From assembly GCA_027322375.1 (NCBI GenBank), contig DAHVRS010000114.1:1-7070 (forward strand): a DNA stretch of 7,070 nt, written 5' to 3'. This DNA comes from Brachybacterium sp. (GTDB taxonomy: Bacteria; Actinomycetota; Actinomycetes; Actinomycetales; Dermabacteraceae). Below, piece by piece: positions 5,238 to 7,070 of the stretch (its first letter is position 1; each line of letters begins with the position of its first letter). A model generated the notes under the pieces. The model did no database searches. It was given only the letters and a program-made list of their open reading frames with translations, and was not told the DNA's origin. A program made the position numbers and the translations under genes.

Positions 5238-7010
5238 ATGTCAGAGCAGACACGCGATTCGAGCGCACCGTCCGGAGGGGCCCATGATGGCCCCGGACCG
5301 GAGCTCATCGCGCGGCTGCCTGCGAACCGGCTCACCGTCGGCGAGGACGAGCTGAGCGTCGACGGCGCAGACCTCGCCGCGGTGAAGGACGTGCTCGCCC
5401 TGCTCGGCGCGAGCGGGCTCCACCGGTTCGATCATCTCGACGTCAGCCAGTCCATCTCGCTCCTGCAGCACGTCCGAGAACTCACCGGCGCGCTCGCAGC
5501 CGTGCAGGCCAGCGCCCTCGTCCACCTCGAGGAGGCGGTGAAGGAGGACTGCCGCCGTCGCGGAGAGACGCCGAAGCAGGCTGCCCAGATCGCTCGCGCC
5601 GAGGCCTCGATGGCTCTGAAGAAGTCGAAAGCCTCCGCCGGACAGTCGATGTCCTCGAGCCGCAGGCTCGTGCGGTCCATGCCCGGCATGCTCACCGCCC
5701 TCGCGCAGGGCAGGGTCACGCCCGCCAGCGCGCATGCCGTCGGCCGCACCATGGGGCCGGCCGATCCCGCGCAGCGTCGCCTGGTCGACACGATCCTCAC
5801 CGAAGCACTGCCGTATCTCGAGGGCTCCGGCACCAGGGAGTGGGCTGGTGAGGCGGAGAAGGTGCTGCACGGCCTCGACCCTGAGGGCGCCGCACGGCGG
5901 CACCAGGAAGCCAAGCGGGATCGAAGCGTCACCGTGCACCGTGGCGAACATGGCATGTGCACCGTCACCGCCCGCCTCACCGGCATCGACGGAGCCCGGA
6001 TCCGCAAGGGGCTCTCGCTCGCGGCAGAGAGGGCGCGCGCAGGCGGAGACCGCCGCGGGCATCAGCAGATCATGGCGGACATGTTCGCGGATGCCCTGCT
6101 CGGCCGCAGTGACGGGCTGGATCCCGGCACGTTCGAGATCGGGCTCGTCATCACCGATCGCTCGCTGTTCGCGTCCGGCCATGAGGACGCGGCCACCGTA
6201 GAGGGCTACGGGCCGGTGCCCTTCGAGCACGCCCGAGAGCAGATGCTCGAGACCATCCAGCGCAGCCAGGACGATCCTGAGCTCGCCATGATGTTCCGGC
6301 AGATCCACATCGATGCCGAGGACGGGCGGGCCATGTCGCTGCAGTCCGTGGCGCGGCGCTTCCCGGCCTCCGCAGCCCGGTTCCTGCGCACCAGCCACCA
6401 GTCCTGCCGCGGCCCCTACTGCGATGCGCACATCCGGCAGATGGACCACATCCAACCCGTCGCTGAGGGCGGCCCCACCTCCCTCGAGAACGGCAACGGC
6501 CTCTGCGCGGGGGACAATCTCAAGGAGCTCGCCGGTCAGACGGCCCGCGTCATCAAGGACGAGGGCGGCATGCGCCGCACCGTGAAGTGGACGAGCCGCT
6601 ACGGACAGAGCGCCAGCCGTGGCGCCGTGAACCTCGATCCGCTCGGCACCGCCGCGCGCACGATGCACGAGAAGTCCGAAGAGCGGCTGACTCAGCGAGA
6701 GCTCAGGCGCGCAAAGACCGCGAGACTCCTGAAGCGGCGTCGCGCCCAGCAGGCCGCAGTGGCTGAGGAGATGCTGAGAGCACAACAGCCTCTGGAGCTG
6801 AACCCTGCGCCAACCCCCGACCTTACGCCCCTCGAAGCAGGCCTGCATCTCGCGATCACACATCACGACAGGCACGCGGCACGGCGGCGCCCTCACCAGC
6901 GCCCCACCGCATGGGTCATGGCGCCCGGCAACCGATGCGCAGCCCGAGCCGGGCGGCGGGACTTCATCCTCCGGCCCCCGCCCATGCTGGCTGTGGACGA
7001 CGCCAGCTGA
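5238..7010 (+). CDS. DUF222 (13E12 repeat family) protein with C-terminal HNH-like nuclease domain
   Basis: The product is 590 aa. The first 40 residues look disordered. About 45-380 is mainly helical with the features of DUF222: SISLLQHVRELTGALAAVQASALVHLEEA (72-100), a Ser-rich RLVRSMPG (143-150), TALAQGRVTPASAHAVGR (153-170) and TARLTGIDGARIRKGLSLAAERAR (244-267). The C-terminal HNH module runs from about 381 to 450: C390-x4-C395, M402-D403-H404, GGPTSLENGNGLC (411-423) and D426-N427-LKE. H404, N420 and N427 can form an H-N-N active site. In relatives the pattern is usually Cxx(C/H)N or HH, so D426 replaces an expected metal or catalytic ligand. A basic helix (478-515) and an odd Arg/Pro-rich tail (540-590) follow. 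The family is abundant in Actinobacteria, often in many copies, and its role is unknown; M. tuberculosis 13E12 repeats serve as the phiRv1 prophage attachment site. It is probably a monocistronic leaderless gene. Nuclease activity is unproven here. Confidence 0.88.
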   Translation: MSEQTRDSSAPSGGAHDGPGPELIARLPANRLTVGEDELSVDGADLAAVKDVLALLGASGLHRFDHLDVSQSISLLQHVRELTGALAAVQASALVHLEEAVKEDCRRRGETPKQAAQIARAEASMALKKSKASAGQSMSSSRRLVRSMPGMLTALAQGRVTPASAHAVGRTMGPADPAQRRLVDTILTEALPYLEGSGTREWAGEAEKVLHGLDPEGAARRHQEAKRDRSVTVHRGEHGMCTVTARLTGIDGARIRKGLSLAAERARAGGDRRGHQQIMADMFADALLGRSDGLDPGTFEIGLVITDRSLFASGHEDAATVEGYGPVPFEHAREQMLETIQRSQDDPELAMMFRQIHIDAEDGRAMSLQSVARRFPASAARFLRTSHQSCRGPYCDAHIRQMDHIQPVAEGGPTSLENGNGLCAGDNLKELAGQTARVIKDEGGMRRTVKWTSRYGQSASRGAVNLDPLGTAARTMHEKSEERLTQRELRRAKTARLLKRRRAQQAAVAEEMLRAQQPLELNPAPTPDLTPLEAGLHLAITHHDRHAARRRPHQRPTAWVMAPGNRCAARAGRRDFILRPPPMLAVDDAS

Positions 7011-7042
7011 CAGCTCACGGCTCGACGCGATGCCAGCTGGCG
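7001..7042 (+). terminator. Inverted repeat at the DUF222-HNH stop codon, possible terminator
   Basis: CGCCAGCTG (7001-7009), which ends inside the stop codon, is the reverse complement of CAGCTGGCG (7034-7042), giving a 9-bp stem around a 24-nt loop. The right arm is also inside a 10-bp palindrome, GCCAGCTGGC (7032-7041). There is no T-run, so terminator function is only possible. Confidence 0.35.
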
Positions 7043-7060
7043 CCGCTGACTCCGCTGACT
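7043..7060 (+). repeat. Tandem 9-bp repeat CCGCTGACT x2
   Basis: Two perfect adjacent copies (7043-7051 and 7052-7060) directly follow the inverted repeat, and CCAGCTG comes next. The window ends before the extent of the array can be judged. No gene is visible in the last 60 bases. Confidence 0.6.
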
Positions 7061-7070
7061 CCAGCTGCTC

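Noticed and set aside
5241..6896. 551-codon open frame on the minus strand opposite the DUF222-HNH gene
   Set aside because: Long antisense frames are expected in very G+C-rich coding DNA. The translation shows no domain, while the + strand frame has clear DUF222 and HNH features and a promoter.

Overview
The window is very G+C-rich bacterial chromosomal DNA from an actinobacterium. A cysteine-free, mycobacterial-type ribosomal protein L32, a protein O-mannosyltransferase divergent from rsmI, a tatD-rsmA-ispE cluster, leaderless-looking starts and a DUF222/HNH protein all point that way. The order Micrococcales, perhaps a Brachybacterium-like genus, is a guess from general appearance and was not tested.

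Layout. Positions 1-427 (-) hold the N-terminal part of a GT39 protein mannosyltransferase that runs off the left edge. It is divergent from rsmI (543-1382, +), the 16S rRNA C1402 2'-O-methyltransferase. A strong perfect hairpin at 1390-1424 separates rsmI from the convergent rpmF (1451-1621, -), which encodes L32. After a roughly 320-base intergenic stretch with no gene, three + strand genes follow, joined by 4-base start/stop overlaps: tatD (1946-2947), rsmA/ksgA (2944-3828) and ispE (3825-4751). A 486-base non-coding stretch (4752-5237) has markedly lower G+C at both ends. It carries a perfect DnaA-box sequence, a G-quadruplex motif and two 12-bp palindromes. The last gene (5238-7010, +) is a full-length DUF222 protein with a C-terminal HNH-like domain, followed by short inverted and tandem repeats.

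How the genes work together. rsmI, rsmA and rpmF all serve the ribosome: two 16S rRNA methyltransferases and one large-subunit protein. tatD is a TIM-barrel metal-dependent nuclease, and ispE is the fourth step of the MEP isoprenoid pathway. The mannosyltransferase uses a polyprenyl-phosphate-linked mannose, so it is a distant consumer of isoprenoid carriers. The arrangement resembles the M. tuberculosis Rv1002c-Rv1011 region (pmt, rsmI, metS, tatD, rpfB, ksgA, ispE). Here metS/metG and rpfB are missing and rpmF lies between rsmI and tatD.

The most notable regularity is that four genes (pmt, rsmI, tatD, DUF222-HNH) have a -10-like hexamer ending exactly 6 nt before the chosen start codon. This is the spacing expected for leaderless mRNAs, and only rpmF has a good Shine-Dalgarno sequence. 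I saw no CRISPR array, tRNA, rRNA or insertion sequence. I do not see a clear novel multi-gene system; the least explained parts are the 4752-5237 intergenic region and the altered HNH motif.
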